Assembly: GCA_032164245.1 (NCBI GenBank)
Contig: JAVMKO010000003.1
Coordinates: 94,363,890-94,427,889, forward strand
Direction: 5' to 3'
Source of the DNA: Sternotherus odoratus
Lineage: Eukaryota; Chordata; Testudines; Kinosternidae
Length of the DNA: 64,000 bases
Under the pieces are notes generated by a model. The model made no database searches. It was not told the origin of the DNA and saw only the letters and a program-made list of their open reading frames with translations. Shown one piece after another: positions 24,501 through 36,500 of this stretch (within the stretch, counting starts at the first letter, position 1; every line of letters starts with the position of its first letter). The position numbers and the translations under genes are program-made.

Positions 24501-27500
24501 TTTAAATATTTTTAAACTTATTATCTGTACCGTACAATGAGACTTCCAAGTCTTTTGGGTAGCTGAATATTTGCTCAAGTGTGAAACCTACCTCTTCCAT
24601 GATGTCTACGGATCGCTATCTTATAATTTGGTTTGGCCAATAGTGATACACGATTTCTGCTTTTCTGTTTAACTCTTTTATTTTATTGCTTCCTTATCCC
24701 GTCAACCCACCCTCACCCCATTTGTCTGTTTTTGTTCACTGGCTGTCTTGTCTGAAATGTTGATTGTGAGCTCTTTCATTGGTTAGGATTTTCTGTTTTG
24801 TTATGTGTCTACTCAGCACCTAGAAAATGGGACTCTTAATCTTTGATAACAAATAAGAGCATTTCTCTAGAAAAAAACATTTTTAACTACAGTTTTATAA
24901 TTTATTCTATGTCTTTAAAATGATTTTGCCCAAGGCAATTTGTAACATCAAAAGTGACTGTTCCTCATCTTTCCTGATTACATCCATCTTGTAATGCTGC
25001 TAAATTTAAAATAGTATTAAGGATTGTTCATTGGTTCAGTAGTATTTTGGGGCATAGTAGTGACTATTGAACATTTTCACCTGTATTTTCAAACATGGCC
25101 CTCTCTGTAGTTACCAGAAATTATTACCATCTGATGATAAAAAATGAATTTGAAACCAGTTCAGATCTCCCTCAGTTCCACTACAGCCCATGAGAAGCTC
25201 TCCATAATAGAGGAGACTCCCTCCAAATTTCAGTTTTTAATTAACATTGCTACCTTTTGCATTCGGTGGCATTCTTGTTGGCAGTTCTAGCAGACAGGCC
25301 AACAGTAGAATGTGTCATGAGACTCACTTACCCGTAGTTCCATCAATTGAGCCACACTGGTGGAGAAGTTTGTATTACTGCTGCCATGCTGTGCTGTTCT
25401 CTGTATAAAGGAGTTGATGGTTTCCGTGGATGTCAATGTGGCACTTATCCAGAGCACTACATTTAGTAGAAAACCTTTTTTTTAAAAAAAAAAAATTGCA
25501 AACCCATTTTTCATTTCAGACATTTAAAAATCACTATATAAGAGTGTAATCTTTGTGGCTTCTTACAGTTCAAAAACTGTTTTTATGCAGTTGGACCAAA
25601 ATGTAAAATAAACTGCCATATTCAGTGTGACTCTGAATTGAAGTTTTAATTTTTACTGCTGTACTTTATGTATATGAAAAATGGTATGTTAACAACACCT
25701 ATCTCTACCTTGCTTTCCCTCTTTCAGGAACTCCTGTGACCCCTGTTACTCCAGCCAACGTGGTACAAAGTTTACCTGATCCTTGGGTGTCTCAAATTGC
25801 TAATACAGATACACTTGCTGCTGTTGCACAGATCTTACAGAGTCCTCAAGGCCAACAGGTAAATACTTTTTGTAGATAATTAGACTTTTGTACTGTAGGT
25901 AGTCTACAATGTTCGTGTATGACAGATGCACATGAAAGCATTTACCAATGTTGTTAATTTATTTTTAAAAATTTGTCTTCAGTATAACTGGTTCATAGAG
26001 ATCATTCTCCAGAGATAAGTTTGAAGAAACCTTTTTAACAATTCTTTTTATCCACTTTGAAATGCTCTTGGTTCACTGAATGTATCTAAGAAGGTGACAT
26101 CATATACCATAAAAAAATTCATTGTAGCCTATACCATGTATGGTATTTACAATGTTGCAGAAGGAGTCTTCTAGGATATCTTCAGTGAATCAGGAAGTAA
26201 CAAAATATTTTTAATTTGGGACGTGTGTGTGTAAGGATGCCTTAAATGATAGTTAAAATTTATTTCTATGCTGAGTATATTCTGTAAGTTAAAACGCACC
26301 TGTGTGTGTGTAGTGCGGGATACTCAACCTAGAAGTCTTTGATTAACTCAATTCTAATTTTTCTTTTGCAGTTCACCTTTAAATATTCTCTTTACTTTCA
26401 TTCTCAGGCTATTTAGGAAGTTGTCAGTATCCTTAATAAAACTCTTGGCCTACATTTTCAAAAGTGACTGAATTTGGGTACTTCAATGTAAGAATGCCCA
26501 GCTTGATACATCTCAGATACCTGATGCTGAGAAAATGCTAAGCATCTATTTTCTGAAAATCAGGCCATGTCAATATTCCATAAGTTGGGCACTGAAAATT
26601 AGTAGCCCTTTTGAAAATGTAGGCCCTCATTTCAGGTAATAATGGCATACACTGCTACTATGGCAGTCCCTACTATCCCAATTTGGGTGGTCTGCCATGG
26701 TCGCCCTGGATGTAGGAGATGTTCAACAGCTGCTATATTGAGGCATTAAAATGTCCCATCCAAATTAGCAAGTAGGGACTGCTTCAGTATCAAGCATCAT
26801 TCCTAATGCTGCTATCTCAAGGGCTAAAAGCAGTGCCATCTATAACTGGCCAGAAGCCTTAGGCAGGAAGATTTTTAGTCTGGTCATAACTCGGGGAAAT
26901 TGACAGTGGGAACTTGAGTGAGAGGGTACCAGAGTAAGATGGAGAGTAAGGGGAAAGTAGGATTTGGTATGGGTGTTGTCCTTGAGAAGGAGAGATATAA
27001 AGTGAGAATGGCAAGATGTGCGGTAGGAATTGTATGAGAGCGCAAGGATTGCTCGCCAGAGGATTTAAAAAAAAAAGAAAGAAAAGAAACAACAACAACA
27101 AAGGAGAAAAGCTAAAGACTGTGTGGACCAGAAGGGAGTTAGAGTCTTTAAAAGATGGCAGAAGAATCAGAAATAGATTGTGGATCAAAAGACAAGATAA
27201 AGGAAAGATGGGATGCGGTAGGAGAACGGCAATATATATTGAAGATAACATTAATATACAGAGGAAGAGAAAATGAGGTAGGTAGAGGTAGTTAGATGAT
27301 TCTCTCATTCACATTTTAGGACTGTATTTTGAGGGTGAGAGGAGAATCTGTGACTCAGTTTGTAGTGGCACATATGGGTAAGATGAGAGTGTAGAGACAG
27401 TAAAAGGAGAGAGATGGGGACCCAGCAGGAGTATAGAGACAGGCAGGATGGCAATCAATTATCCAAGATTTTCCCATTCTAGGGCTTCCTTCTCAGCTTC

Positions 27501-30500
27501 TTCAGTTTGATTCCTGCCTCACTCAGAGCAACACACAAGAAGGTGACTTCTGATGTTGGCTAGACATGACTATAGTCTCTTAAGCACACACATGCAGAAA
27601 AGAGAACACCTCCGCTGTATCCCTTGCAGTCCGTTCTTTCCTATGGGTGCCTTAAGAAATTTTCTGCTGTGACTGAACAAAGCCTGTTAGTGGAGTAAAG
27701 CAGTGGCTGAAGTGCTTTGTAGTCTATGACAGACAAAATCAGCTGCCCAATTCCACTAAAAGAGGAGACGAACTCCCTCACAGCGGCAGAGGCTTTCTAC
27801 AAAGCATTAGTGAAGCAAGGCATCAGTTCATGAATGTTTGTGACGTTATATAGGTTATACAGACTTCCCAGTGGCACTTAGTAACAAAGGGTCACCATCT
27901 TCAGGAAGCATGACACCAGGGCAAAAGAATCCTACTACCCCTCTCATCAGTTTGAACCTTTAGCAAGTTGGAGGTTGAACCCTAAGAAAAACTGAGGTTT
28001 ACAAATGAAGCTCACTTGGAGTAAGATCTTAGACAAAACCTTTTGTATGAAGTCTAAGATAGTTGGGATTCCAGTTCATTCATCTGGGGAAAAAATCTGT
28101 CCTGCATTATGTAGAAAAAAAATTCCCACGTCAGAATTAAGGTGAGAGAAATTGAAAAGAGATACTCTGGCCTCCTGAGGGCAGCGTGGGCTGGACCACC
28201 CAAACAGAGATGCCCAACCCCATCAAGAGTGCTGACAAGATTCAGAGACTTAGGGTACTGGGGTCTTATCTCATGAAAGTATTGAAGCACCTACTCGTTC
28301 TAGTCCTGAGGTTACCTTGGGGAGAGCCTCTTTCCATATCGGTGAGCTTCTTTCCCCTTTGCACTAGCAAGGTTGATGGATACTATCTGAGGGGAGCTTC
28401 TTCACTTGGGAGATTTGTAGTTCTTTGCCCTGAAGGCACTTTTCAGGTAGTAATAATTTTATTCCAGAGGACTCTTCATGTTTTCCTGTAGTCTCCATAT
28501 TTAGAATTCCATAATGGTACATCTATTATGGATTTTTTTCAAAAGCCACAGCTTCTTTTCACCTAAATAGGATATCTCCCATTAGAGTTTGTCCCAGTCT
28601 TAAACCAGAAACAGAAATTTTTGACATACCTTGGATCTCAGGACGGTCCTCATAGTATACTTAGCCTAGAAACCTTCAGAGAAACAGAACCCCATGTATC
28701 ATTCTCTTTTACAGCTCAAGATATCAAGATATGGCTATGTTATGGCCAAATGATTCAAGTCCAGTTTCCAGGAGATTTATAAGACTACCCATCCCAGCAG
28801 TCATGGACCTCTGTGCTGCAGTGGGAAGGCGTTAATAGAAAAGATTTGCAAATTTTTCTGTACTTCTTGTTTTTTAAACTGCTTGTTATCTGCTTAATGT
28901 GCAGATGCTGCCCATAGCTGCAGAGCGCTTGGACCACTCCATTCAGGAGAGTTGATAGAGGCCTTTGGGGTTATTGTTCCGCTTATTATTCATCTTATGC
29001 CTTCAGGCTCCCTCTTCTGATTCAACCATGAATCTCCTCTTCTCCCTTCTTAGAATGTTTTCTCATAAAATACTGCTGTACAGAACCCAGTATCTGTTCT
29101 AAGATGAGCCACAAAAAGGCAAATTATATTCCCATTTTTGGGCGAATTTGCTTTTTGTGGCTTAGTTGAGATGGGGCAAACTCCCACTGTTAGACTTGCC
29201 AAGCCCAAGCTTCAACATGAGACTTGCCTTAAGGGCAATATAGATACACAAGTGCAAAGCCTTGATGTAGACATTCTGCACCAGCATAAAATGGAGCATG
29301 TACCAGTGTAATTTATTCTTCATCAGTGTAACTACACTGGCACAACTTTTCCTAAACTAGATGGGTTCTTAAGAGGATAGAGCAGGCTAACAGATTATTT
29401 TACAGATCAGAAGGAATCAAACTGGAGAAGCAGAAGAGGGAACCCTAGGAAGCAGAAAAATCCTGGATTGTGATTGGTCATCATCTACCTGTCAGCGAAT
29501 TAGGAGGTGGAACCTCATGTCTACAGTATCTTGTCTGAGCTGCAGAAATCAAATTAGCCAGTAAGTGGGAATATAATTTGCTGTAAATACCGACAGACTA
29601 AACTGAAATTATAGTCTTGAGATAGATACACTGCAATGGTGAGATCTTTATTCATGAGAAGGGCAAAAAGCTAGCTGAGTGTTATTTTTTTGTTAATGTA
29701 GTCATTGCTCTCTTTCTTCCAGCTTCAGCAGTTAATACAGACACTGCAAATACAACAACAGAAGCCACAGCCTTCACTACTTCAAGCTTTGGATGCTGGT
29801 CTTGTTGTTCAGCTACAGGCCCTCACAGCACAACTTACAGCTGCAGCTGCTGCTGCCAACACACTTAATCCACTGGAACAGAATGTCTCTTTTAACAAGG
29901 TAGAAGTTGGAGGACCAAGTTAGAAGAAATGCATTTACTGTTTATATTTAAAGTCTTCACATGGGTTGTGTCTCTGTCTTTAGTTACTTGTTAAGAAGTG
30001 CATGACTAAGCTACAGAAAAGGTTTTTTTGCACATTGGCTTTTCCAAATACAGAAATTATTTCTTTAGAGAGAGTTATACAAATACACAAATGATGTATT
30101 TTATATAATTTAAGGGTAAAAGACATTTTTCAGAAAGCTAGAGTTAATTTCCATTAGTAAAGCAAAGTCATTGTTGTATTTCCTTCTATAATTGTGTAGA
30201 AGGAGGATCAGAATTAATGAGCTTGAAGATTATCTGCACAAGAAGGAAGGTTGGGCTTGTATCTTTTTGCTTTCTCACCTCACCCTTCCTTTACGGCATT
30301 CAAAGAAAATCTGAAAGGTTTTCTCAGGGTCAAAAATACTCTAGAAATGCAGGTCGTATGTACTCTAGTTTTCCAGTAAGACTATAGATGACTGGAGAAT
30401 CAGTAGGTTTCTTACATTATAAATACCAAAGGAAATAACTATAATTGAATTTCAGAGTAATAGTGACCACAAATATTATCAAATTTACATTTGTAGCAGA

Positions 30501-33500
30501 AGGATCATATGAAAGCTAATCCTGTTACACTTAAACTTTAAAGAGGGATTTTGTTTCTAAAGGGACAAACCTAATCAAAAAGACCCAAAAAGTGAAGAAA
30601 TTAAAATCCTTAGACATAGCATGGAGGTTATGTAAGCATGCTTAACAAGACATAGAAAGTACGCATACTTTTCCCTTAAAAAAAAAGAAAAGAAAAAGAG
30701 GGAAGCCAAGAAGAAAACAAATAGAGCTGAATGGCAAGGTAGATGAGCATACCATAAGCTATGGCAATGGTAAAATAAAATGTTAGGAAGGGTGGGAGGA
30801 AATTTGAAGATGAAATAACCAAGGACATAAAAACAGTTATTTCAGTATATAAAAAGCAGGAAGTCGTTGAGAGGATAGTCTCTACTGGATTATTAGGGAG
30901 GATAAGGAAGTTGTAGAGAAGCTAAATGATCTTTTCATCAGTCTTCACCACTGAGAATGTTGGGCGCTACGTTCCCAGACCATTTCTTTTTCAAATAATT
31001 AGCAGAAGGAATCCCCAGAAAAAGGTGAAGCAGTAGTAATATCTTACAGGTCCGTGGTAGTTAGTGTGCAGTAGGCTAAGTATTTGAGTGTAGTCAGCTA
31101 TGACCTAAACTAGACTTGACTATGTCTGTCCTAAACAAGAGTTTTGCCTTAGCAAAGAGGAGTTAGGCTTCATCAGCCATTGCTTAAGTCTCGGTTCCCA
31201 GAGTGTCTATAGCATCTGTAAGAATAGAATGGTAGTAGGGGTGGTATTGCGGCTTCAGAGTTCAGTTTGCATTGCAGAGATGGTGTATACTTTAACTCTG
31301 TAATTCCTGTTTTCTGAAGTGGGTTCTGTTACCTTAATCTTCATTTCCTAGTTTTTAGAGGTTTGAGTCTAGCTGAAATATATTTGGAATAGGAATGAGA
31401 CACCACAGGGCAACCTTAAATTTGTGCATCATTTAAATCCTTGAACAAATGACCAAAATGGTTGAATATGAGTGATGCCCTAACTGCTTACTAGAGTCTT
31501 TTAATCTTTCCTCTGATTAATGTTAATTTCCTTGACAATACTTTTAAAGTGAAATCAGTTTGTAAATTCTTTGAGGTAAGGACTACCTTTTAGTTCTGTG
31601 TTGGTAAAGTACCTAGCACAGTGTGGGCCTGGTCCTGGGGTTCTTAGGTGCTACAATAATACAATTAATTAGTGAATCCCAAATGGCAGAGATTAGTTTG
31701 GGAAAGATTAGCTCTCCAGGTGTCCACCAAAAAGTCACAAGAAGAGGTGGTTTTTGTAAACAAATGATTTGTGTATGGTGAAGGAGCGATATTTCTGGAA
31801 TAGCTTGATTCAAGTGACCCAAATTTAGACCATCCTCCCTGCATCCTTATGAGGGGCATCAGATTTCAAGACAAATCTGAATTTATGCATTTTAAAGAAC
31901 CAGGAGTAATGGTCTTTTAATAGTAAGTGATTTTCAACCTTAACAAAGATGAGGCACTGTCAGAAATCTTGATGTCAAAAAAGCAGGTACTGGAACAAAA
32001 ACATTAACTTAAACAGTGACAAATCACCAGCACCAGATGGTATTCATCTAAAAGTTGTTAATAAAATATTCAATCTCTTAGTCTCCACAGATGGTAACAT
32101 ATTGTTATATCAGTCTTTTTTTAAAAAAATTGCCTAATAGAAATTATGGCAATTATAGACCTATGAACTTTAGTTTAACAAAAAACTAAAAAATGAAGTG
32201 AAATGTAAGATAGGATCAAACTACACAGCTTCTGTGTAGTAAATTGTGCTTGTAGAATTCTTTTGAGTGTTGTCAAAACAATAGGAGAACTACCTGACAT
32301 ATATATCTGGACTTTAAGAAAACCTTCTGTTATTACTTTGAGTAGCATCCCTTTGGGTACTCCACCTTAGATGAGCACGTGGCCAGGCGCTTTTGATCAG
32401 AGAATTTTGGTGGTAGTGCCTGTTCATCCTGACATTTGCTCTATCCATCCTTGTGTCCCGTACCAAAGCTATATAGGGCTGAATGGATGAACCACCCTCA
32501 GTTCCTTCTCATCTGCCTTCAGCCTGAGATGGAGTCTAGAATGTGCCTGTTTGCTCCATACTTGTTTGCCTCTTTTATTAATATTTAGCTGTATAGTTAG
32601 CTAGAGTACAATTTAGCACCTTATATTTGGAACGTTTGTTCCTTTTTTCCTTTTCTGGGAGAAAATTTGTTTTTCTTTTCTTTTTCCCCTCTTTTTTAGG
32701 GTTTGAATAATGTTTTTCTTTCGTCAGATGCAGGGCTTCATGGGTTTTTAAAGTTGCCTCTTGTGTCGAAGAGCAATACCGTTAGTACAGACATTCCTGC
32801 TGCATTCGTTGTTTGGGAGACTCTCACATTCCCAGCAAGTATAAAATCTGCTCATCCTTTGAAGGAAGAGCCTGTAAAAACAGGGAAATTGAAGTATAGA
32901 CTTTTAATTATGGAGCAAGTCTTAAGACCGGCTTCAGACCCCTGCTCAGGGAAACGCCCTGTACAGGGAACATCCATGTCGTCCGTGCCCTGTCGTCATT
33001 GAGACCATGGTCACCAAAAGCTTCCAAGGGGGAAGATGACACTGAAACCCAGGTCTCCAACATTCTCCATGATTGAGGTACTGATAACTGTGCCACTGGT
33101 ACTGAGAGCTTCCAACTATTAAAAATAAGGAAGGGGATAAGAGGAGCAATGTTCTTCATGCATGTTCTTCAAAGAAGATATGTTCACATGTTCTGAAGAC
33201 ATGTTCTTCAAAGAAGATATGGTCACTGGAGACATCAGTCTCTGAGAGGAGTGCTAGTGAGGCTCTGGGTACTTCATCTGAGCCCCATACCTCAGCGATA
33301 AAGAACTCGGTACTGAAGATCATTATTTCCTAGAGATGAGCTTCAATGAAGCCCTTGACACCCTAGGTAATAGAGTCAGTGCCTCACATAGCCTCTGCAA
33401 TGTCATTGGCACTGGTACCAAGTTGTCTTGTATTTCCAGTACTGCCGGAATTCCAGTACCCAAGGAAGCTTGCGGTGCTGAATGTGCCTGAGTCTCTACT

Positions 33501-36500
33501 CCAGGGTTTCTCAAACTGGGGGTTGCGACCAGCCGGGGGGATCGCCGAGCGCTCCCCGGGGGGTCGCAAGCTGCCGTGGCAACTCACGGAGACTGGGGCT
33601 GGGGCGCAGCCGGCAGCCCGCCCGCGGCGGGGACTGGGGGCCAGGGCGTCGGCGCATTTTTGGGGGGGGTTTGGTTTTTTTTGTAATTCGGCAGCTTTTT
33701 GGCGGAGGGGTCGCCCTGCTCTGCCGGATCACAAAAAGGGGTCGCGGTCTCAACTAGTTTGAGAACCGCTGCTCTACTCCTTGCAACCTCTGGATGCCTC
33801 TCAAGATCTGCTGGGCCACCAACTGATCATTTCTGGGAGACCTTCTTCTTCTCCTTTTTCAGTTATCCACTGGGTTGTGGGAGAGGGAAGGGGTCACCTC
33901 CTTTACCGTATAAGAAGACCATTCCAACCCAGACTCTGAACTTTTGATTTGAGGATCTCCAGTTTATTCTAGGAGATATTGTTCTCTGTTGCAGATGCAA
34001 CAAAGGCAGGGCAGGAGATTGTTGCTTTCCTTGGGAGGACCAGTGCTGAATTTCCTGCCCCCGCCTCTATTCCCATCCCCACACATTGTAGTCTCCCCCA
34101 TTGGCCTTACTGGGATCCATGAGCAATGTATCAGCAACAATTTTGAGGGGCCTCAACTCAGTCCCACAGAGAACACAAAGGACTTAATTCCCTGATACCT
34201 TCCATCCCTCCCCATTCTGTGAGCCCCAGGGGATCTTTGAGGTGAAAGAGGCAAGATCTGACAGGGAGGTTAAAGATCCTTAAAAACAGCTTACAAACAC
34301 CTGATGAGGCATTAATGGTGGGCTACTGGAGTTTACCAAACATCATCCTTGCCCAGGATAAACTAGATTCCATAACTTAGATATCAAGAAGGCGTTTTGT
34401 TGACGTTTTGTTTGGTAGAAATGAGGGCTTGATCCTCATTACATTAAGGCTATTTTACACTGCACTTACATCCAAGCAAACTTAGTGCAATTGAGAATAC
34501 TAGATGGGGGTTGGGGGGGAGGGCTCTGAGTTACTAAAGAGAGTATGTGCCTAGGAGGTCTTGTCCACATCCACATGGTCTAACTGATTGCCATTTTTGG
34601 GGTTGGGAAGGAATTTTCCTCCAAGTCAAGATTGGCAGAGACTTGGGCTTTTTTTCCTTCCTCTGCAGCATGGGACCTGGGTCACTTGCAGGTTTAAACT
34701 AGTGTAAATGATTAATTCTCTGTAACTTGAAGTCTTTAAACCATAATTTGAGGACTTCAATAACTCAGCCAGAATTTTCAGGGGTGGGCAGTGTTCTGTA
34801 GCCTGCAATGTGCAGGACGACAGACTAGATGATCACAATGTCCCTTCTGACCTTAAAGTCTATGAGTCTATGGGCTGGTCTTCTCTACGGGGTGGGGGTG
34901 GGGTGGGGGTGGGGATCGACTGCAGATACGCAGCTTCAGCTACGTGAATCTCCAGCTGACTTACCTGCCGTCCTCATGGTAGTCGGCAGCGCGCTCCCCT
35001 GTTGACTCCAGCTTGCGCCTCTCTGCGAGTTGGAGTTCCGGAGTCGATGAGGGCGCTGGGGGTGATCGACTTCTCGCGTCTTCACCAGACACGAGAAATC
35101 GATCGCTAACAGATCGATCGCTACCCGCAGATCCGGCGGGTAGTGAAGACCAGCTCTATGAGAATCAGGACCTCAGGCATTTAGAAAGTGAGCAAGACTT
35201 CTTGTAGCCTTTGGAGATCTATGTAAAGGGAATGGCATTTACATTAAGTGCCTGTTTTAAGTGAATTATGCTGTGCACGGAGACAGATATGTTGTACCTT
35301 ACTTAGGGTGTCAGTTGCTTGGGGGTCTTAGGCTTGATCTTCACTGGGGCAGGATGGGGTCTGTGGCTGAAGTCAACCTACTTAAATATACTTACCATGG
35401 TTTCTTCACTGCGGTATGTCGACTCCTGATGCTCCCCCATTGACTCTGCCTATGCTTCTCGCTCCAGTGGAGTACTGGAGTTGATGGGAGAGCGCTCGGC
35501 GATTGATTTGTCGTGTCTTCACTCAATGCGATAAATCGATCCCCACTGGATTGATGACTCCAGAAGTAAGTGTAGACATACCCTTCAAATGCACTCTGCC
35601 ATGGCTAAGGTGTCATCAGTGACCTGCCTCTATAATGTTTTCTTCATTGAAATCTACAATATTGCTTCCTGGAGTTCTGTACACACATTTGCACAGCACT
35701 ACTCTTTTTACTTCTAGATCTGATGCTCACTTTGGGAAAGTAGTTCAGCAGAATCCTTGCTTAATACAAGCCTGTAGCCAGCTTTTTTTAAAGGTTTGTA
35801 ATGTTTGCTAGACTCCGATTTAGAATAAGCAGAGGCCACCTTGAAGAAGGAAAAAAGCTATTTATTCATGTTAATTAGTTATTTAAGATGACATCTTCTG
35901 TATACCTCCTTACCTTTTCCCCCCTCTCTAAATTCTGCTTTCATAAGACTGGTGTTTAACAGAAGGAATTGAGGTGGTTGATGATATAACTTTTGCTGAA
36001 TGTTCAGTGCTGAGAGAAGGAACTTGTGAGGCATTTCAAGAGAAGACACAACACTCTTGAAGAACTACCACAGTTTCCATGGCAAATAACTTGTGTTTTT
36101 TAATCTATATCTTTTGTTTGTATCTTTGATTTTTTCCCCCCTTAAAATTAAATCATTGAAAGAAAATAATGCCCTAATTCGTTAGACATCCACAAGCAGT
36201 ATCTAACACAGGCGTGGGCAAACTACGACCTGTGGGCCACATCTGGCCTGCCGGCTCATCCTGTTTAGCCCCTGAGGTCCCAGCTGGGGAGGCTGCTCTG
36301 GCCCCTCCCCCACAGCCTCCGCACCCTGTGTGAGCAGCACTTTGGGGGGCGAGGCTGCGTGCTTCGACGGATCAGCGTGGCAGCATGTCTGGCTCTGGCC
36401 AGAAACGCTGGTCTGTGTGGGATGGTAAGGGGTTGGGGCAGGGGTTGGATAAGGGCTAGAGCAGTGATGGCAAACCTTTTTGAGCCCAAGTGCCCAAACT

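Larger units (their letters stand above)
20839..25727 (+). other. SCAF8: SCAF8 intron 5
   Basis: 4.9 kb. An AT-rich gatttaaatc-type repeat (about 21120-23400) is interrupted by a hAT head (21309-21475) and by the 1.46-kb Tigger-like element (21763-23225). A small MIR/L2-like tail lies at about 24764-24855. A simple (tgg) run lies near 24322-24340. The remainder shows nothing recognised. Confidence 0.85.
25859..29722 (+). other. SCAF8: SCAF8 intron 6
   Basis: 3.9 kb. It holds a symmetric MITE at 26447-26625 and a hairpin at 29109-29160. 26640-29100 has purine-rich patches, for example 27060-27110, and no recognised gene. ORFs here are low-complexity and lack family resemblance. Confidence 0.8.

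Noticed and set aside
27016..27276. Lys/Arg-rich 86-codon open frame and its Leu/Pro-rich antisense partner
   Set aside because: Purine-rich intron sequence with no homology and no splice context matching SCAF8.
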